DNA from: Neocallimastix lanati (nom. inval.)
Taxonomy: Eukaryota > Neocallimastigomycota > Neocallimastigomycetes > Neocallimastigales > Neocallimastigaceae
DNA: 64,000 nt
NCBI GenBank assembly: GCA_016946835.1
Contig: JACVTC010000034.1
Location: 1 to 64,000, forward strand
Direction: 5' to 3'
The position numbers were made by a program, and so were the translations under genes. This document shows, piece after piece, positions 59,906-64,000 of this stretch. Position 1 is the stretch's first letter; every line of letters begins with the position of its first letter. The notes below the pieces were generated by a model, which ran no database searches, had not been told where the DNA came from, and saw nothing but the letters and a program-made list of their open reading frames with translations.

Positions 59906-61162
59906 TATTGTTATTGATATAATTATTATTAATTTTTAATTTTATATTTTTTTTTATATAATTTGATATAATTATAGAATTAAGAATAACAAATTTAAAT
60001 CGATATACTAATACAAATAATAAATTAGAATTAATTGAATTTATTATATTAGTAAAAAGATATATATGAATTATTTAAAATCTTATTTTATTCAATATTA
60101 TTGGATTATAAAACTTAATATTTATAATAATAATAAAAATTATATTTGTACAAATTACTGTGCGATCTAAATCAATTATATATGTGTCTTTTCCGCCAAG
60201 AAGGAAGTAATATAATCGGTATCATGAAATATATATATTTACACACTCGTTATTCAAAAAATTACTAGTATTAATACGATTTTCACCATTTGACCTAATC
60301 ACTTTATTATTGATATAGTATATAAATATTTAAATTTATATATTTTTTAATGATTTTTAAATCAAAATATTATTATTTTCAAAATTTAATTTAGATAATC
60401 ATATATATATATATATATTGTATTAATAAAACAATTATTATATAATAAATAATTTTTATATATATAAAAAACATATTTGAATTATATATATTATAAAAAA
60501 AATTTTTTTTTTTTTAACATAAATTATTATTTCATTTTAATCCATTATTGTTTCGAAACAAAACTTTTAAAATATTTCTAATTGTGTATGATGACATGTA
60601 GATACTATCTTTATTCTATTACATACTAGAAAATAAAAAAATATCATAATATTTAAAGTTAAATATTCAATTTGAAAATTCAGCTATACTTATAGAAAGA
60701 AAACTTATGTATTATTAGTAATTAAAATAACTCTTGATTAACATTTAAATAATTTCAATAAAATTTAATATTAAAATATATATATATATTATTTTAATTT
60801 TTTAGAAATTTTTAACTTTTAACAAAATTATTTTCTAAAATAACTTATCAAGGAAAAGAAACATCGAAAAATTATTATTTTCAAAAATTATTTATTTACT
60901 TTTTTTTATTTCTTTTTATTTATTTCTATTTTTTATTATTTCAATTTTGAATTAATTTAAAAAAGAATTAAAAATTAAAAAATAAAAAAATAAAATAACA
61001 ATAAAAAAATAATAAAAAATAATAAAAAAATAATAATTTTATACATAAAATTATATGTAGAAATTAATAATTTTTTTTTTTTTTGTAAATAATTACTTAA
61101 ATAAAAAAAAATTAGAAAAATAATTTTTTTTATTCTAAGCAATTCAACAAATAGAAATTTAA

Positions 61163-61473
61163 AAGTTATTTTAAGAATAAAATAAAATTTTTATTAAAAT
61201 GATTTCATATTAAATAGAAGTACCGTAACATTTAATAAGAAATTATTTTAATAAATACTTGATTTTAAGAATAAATTCAAAATTTTTATTAAAATGATTT
61301 AATATTAATAGAAGTACAGGAATATTTAATAAGAAATTATTTTGATTGTGCCTTCTTAATTCCTATTTAAATTGATAATTATTTTAATAATCATTGATCA
61401 TTAAAATAATTACCAATTCTTAAATTTTAATTTATTAAGTTACTATTTAAATACTATTTAAATACTATTTAAA
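61163..61473 (+). promoter_or_regulatory. Direct repeats, hairpin and iterons, unit 5
   Basis: The hairpin is at 61376-61412 and the iterons at 61441, 61452 and 61463, all perfect. Confidence 0.6.
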
Positions 61474-61500
61474 AATTATTACAACAGCAACTATTATTAG

Positions 61501-62250
61501 TGTCCACTTTTCTGATATTTAAGCTTTTATTTAACTTAGATATTGTGGTGATGGCACAGGTCACCTGCTTCAAATAATCCACTTTGCATTGGGCATACCG
61601 AAAGGGCTGTTTGTCAATGATCATGTTTTCACAATTTGGCCTGACTGAAGAGAGATCTTTCGTATCAGTTTCATATGTGTTTATTAAACAAAATGATATG
61701 ATGCGGCAATCATAACTAATTGGTTGTCATCATATATACGACTACAAAGAAGAAACAGTCATCATCAATGATCAGTCAGCTTTGGAAGCATTTCATCAAT
61801 ATCACATCAATGACATTCAATGACATTGGGTTGGATTTGATCAATTACTTGATGGTGATATGGAAAGGGGCAGAAATCGACGACATGGCAACGCGTAATT
61901 TGTCAGATAATACAAACACATGGTATGGCAACCATGAAGGCTTGAAAAATCGTGATATCCTACAAACGTTTAAATACATCCTTTATTCAAGATTACAGGA
62001 ATTATCTAGATGGATGACGTGATTGCTTACACTTTCAAAGTGTTCTTGCAGAAGTTGAAGCCTTTTGTAGAGATGTTTTGACCTGAATGAGATTGAAATC
62101 ACTATCTAATGGATGTTCTAAGTAGTCAGATTAATGAACTGAAACATTGTTGATATTTATCACCTGAAAACATTGAACTCGTCGCAACCACATCTTGAAA
62201 TATCTGATGTTAGGAACTACTTGCTGTAGTAGATCTTTTTATATTAGTCT
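61501..62250 (+). pseudogene. Y-plus, unit 5
   Basis: This is the short variant, closest to unit 1 in the first half (open stretch 61720-62022), but with unit-4-like changes towards the right (GAACTGAAACATTGTTGAT at about 62135). Confidence 0.45.
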
Positions 62251-62384
62251 TGAAAATAGGAGGTATCCATTTTTTAAATAGTATTCATCATTCATATAGC
62301 AAGTCTTCTTTGCTTTATTCTTAGTTTATTGAATATTTTTTATTTTTAAAAAAAAAAATTAGGAAATAATATGAGAAAAGAGGA

Positions 62385-62762
62385 AAAAGAACCTCTAAAT
62401 TATTCCCATAACGACATAATTAGGATCAAGTATCTTGTTAATAGCCTTCTTGAATCACGGATACAATCCTCCAAGAAGAAACTAAGCTATTTTACTTTAT
62501 TTGGCTTACAAACAAGCCCTTTCCTTATATAAGCTCAGAGCCCTTAAGGTAAGGAAAATCTTACAGGAACAAAACCCCTTGAGTCTAGGTAGGAATTACT
62601 CTAACCCATAAGAGGAAGGAGAATACTAATAGAAATTCTGACATCATCGGGGTCGAACCAGAAGAATTGTGTTAATAAAGCGATGTCTTAAAAATCAGAA
62701 AAACCAGGATAGAAACTGAAAGTTCAGAATTCACCAAAGGTAGCCTCTTCAATCATTCTCAT
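62385..62762 (-). pseudogene. Y-minus, unit 5
   Basis: ATG at 62762. It has the CTCAGAGCCC variant although the surrounding unit is type I. Confidence 0.5.
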
Positions 62763-62866
62763 AGTTAAACACTAATACAATATTAATTTTAAAATAAAGA
62801 TTTATTAATTAGTGATTTTTTTTATATTTTTATTACTTTTTTCATTTTTTTTTTTTTTTTTTTTTT

Positions 62867-62893
62867 GAAAGAGATTTCTCTTTCTTTTATATA
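62867..62893 (-). promoter_or_regulatory. Palindrome and TATA box of Y-minus, unit 5
   Basis: A perfect palindrome lies at 62867-62884, with the TATA box adjoining. Confidence 0.5.
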
Positions 62894-63234
62894 CAAGACA
62901 TATTTAATAAGAAAAAAAAATAAAAAAAATTTTTTTTTTAATTTAAAATATTATATATTATCAATATAATTATAATAAATCATTTGTAATATAATTTTAT
63001 TTTTTAATTTATTTTTCATCTATTTTCAAAAAAATATTAATGAATAAAGTTTATTATATCACTATAGAAAAAAAAAAATAAAAATTATATAATTTATATA
63101 TTTATTATAAAAATAGTCCTAAAAATATTTTCAACTAAATTTTTAAAAAAAATTTAAAAAATTCATATTTAAGGGTCCTGGAAATATTTTCAACTAATAT
63201 TTAATAAAAATTTAAAATTTTATACATAATATAT

Positions 63235-63490
63235 ATATTTATTTATTACATATTATTTATTTACTTATCAATTAATTAATTATTTATTTATTATTTATTC
63301 AATTATTTACTTATTTACTTATTTATTTACTTATTATTTATTTATTTATTTATTATTAATTAATTTATTTACCTATCTATTTATTTACTTATTTACTTAT
63401 TTATTATTTATTTATTTATTTATTTATTTATTATTTATTTATTTATTTATTTGTTTATTTTTCTATTTATTTATTTATTTATTTATTATA
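63235..63490 (+). repeat. TTTA-rich zone, unit 5
   Basis: Imperfect TTTA repeats, preceded at about 63170-63200 by a GGTCCTGGAAATATTTTC unit. Confidence 0.85.
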
Positions 63491-63579
63491 TTAATTATAT
63501 TCATTTCAATTCCAATTTGTATAATATTATTTATATCATTTATAGCAAAAAATGATGATGCTTTACTCTATTTTCTTTT

Positions 63580-63875
63580 ATTTATATTTTTAACAAGTTC
63601 AATTAATTAAATTATTATGGTTTCTTTTCTATCTTTATATACATAAAATAATATTATTTCATTATTTTTGAGTTAATCAAAACTAACCCACAATCTAATA
63701 AATATTTAATTGCATTTTTCTTTCTATTAAGAAATATATAAATTAATGTTGTTACATTTTAATTATTCATATATGATTTATGTTCAATTAAATATATGAT
63801 TAAATGTTCATTTTCTTCTTTACATGCTTTATGATTTTTATAAATATGTTCTATTTGATTAGTCATTAACATCTT
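63580..63875 (-). pseudogene. Ankyrin-repeat fossil, unit 5
   Basis: Minus-strand ankyrin remnant, same position in the unit, with stops. Confidence 0.6.
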
Positions 63876-63897
63876 ATGAAATTTTATATTTTTCTTA

Positions 63898-64000
63898 AGT
63901 GCAATGATTTTATCGAAAGCTTATAACTCATTTTTTAAGACTTGAGAAAGGGTTGATGGACAATTATCAGAATCATTTAGTATTATGAAAGGTATTCGAC
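63898..64000 (+). mobile_element. LINE RT fragment (A-related), unit 5, cut by window edge
   Basis: This is the start of the same fragment, ending at the codons for MKGIR at the window border. Confidence 0.7.

Larger units (their letters stand above)
55074..60163 (+). repeat. Array unit 4 (type II)
   Basis: A 5090-bp unit, the longest. It has a local duplication of about 245 bp around 56050-56300 (starting AGCAATTCAACAAATAGAAA at 56052 and 56296), both the GGTCC repeats and a long TTTA zone, and the long LINE fragment. Confidence 0.85.
42610..64000 (+). repeat. Composite tandem array, five units, runs off the window
   Basis: The landmark GATCTAAATCAA recurs at 42773, 46702, 51144, 55074 and 60164. 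Spacings are 3929, 4442, 3930 and 5090 bp; the next landmark would fall about 110 bp past the edge. Two unit types alternate, so the higher-order period is about 8.4-9.0 kb. The left border is near 42610, where the tail of a type II unit starts. Every unit contains the same order of AT-rich conserved DNA, hairpin and iterons, Y-plus, Y-minus, a simple-repeat zone, an ankyrin fossil (-) and a LINE RT fragment (+). Confidence 0.9.
60164..64000 (+). repeat. Array unit 5 (type I, cut by window edge)
   Basis: The unit starts and ends as type I but carries the CTCAGAGCCCTTAAGG variant of Y-minus typical of type II, so it is recombinant between about 62540 and 62930. Confidence 0.82.

Overview
The window is extremely AT-rich eukaryotic DNA with spliceosomal introns, TATA-like promoters, poly(A)-tailed LINEs, ankyrin-repeat genes and secreted proteins ending in a CBM18 chitin-binding module. 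This combination, with the long A/T homopolymers, Asn/Ser/Lys-rich proteins and Thr/Lys-rich linkers, fits an anaerobic gut fungus (Neocallimastigomycota). That assignment is an inference from style and gene content. I saw no tRNA, rRNA or CRISPR array, and most of the window is repetitive.

Region 1 (1-18447) holds LINEs of three related families, called A, B and C here. Families A and B encode an N-terminal domain that I infer is RRM-like, an APE-type endonuclease, a reverse transcriptase, a C-terminal CCHC zinc finger and a C-terminal module with an LLGG motif. They occur twice as a head-to-tail A-B pair: A1 1-3561 with B1 3562-8334, and A2 to 14307 with B2 14308-18381. The poly(A) of A touches the 5' end of B with no spacer. 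A2 has an intact 1,489-residue ORF. B1 has one in-frame TGA. B2 is open but has lost its 3' end. A 5'-truncated C copy with a 14-bp target-site duplication lies between B1 and A2.

Region 2 (18382-24360) holds ankyrin-repeat loci: a decayed one (19087-19860) and a long one (20698-23289, about 20 repeats, damaged), separated by related AT-rich flanks, followed by a reverse-strand family A fragment.

Region 3 (24364-42180) holds three copies of one eight-exon gene for a secreted leucine-rich-repeat/CBM18 protein: minus strand 25092-27682, plus strand 31287-33844 and plus strand 38498-41028. All introns are in phase 2, and a Leu/Ile/Phe/Met codon is split at each junction. The copies share promoters with TAGAATATTCTA palindromes and a TATA box. 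They differ in the number of linker repeats (3, 6 and 4). Copies 1 and 2 form a large inverted repeat. Between and beside them lie an unidentified decayed gene (block X, three copies), LINE 5' ends and a second C fragment.

Region 4 (42610 to the right edge) is a tandem array of composite units, alternately about 3.93 kb and 4.4-5.1 kb (a dimeric period of about 8.4-9.0 kb). Each unit has a conserved AT-rich segment with a hairpin and three 11-bp iterons, an unidentified decayed sequence (Y-plus), an opposed decayed gene with its own TATA box and palindrome (Y-minus), usually a TTTA-rich tract, a reverse-strand ankyrin fossil and a plus-strand LINE RT fragment. Markers along the units are shuffled, which suggests gene conversion or unequal exchange. 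The array is the least explained part of the window.
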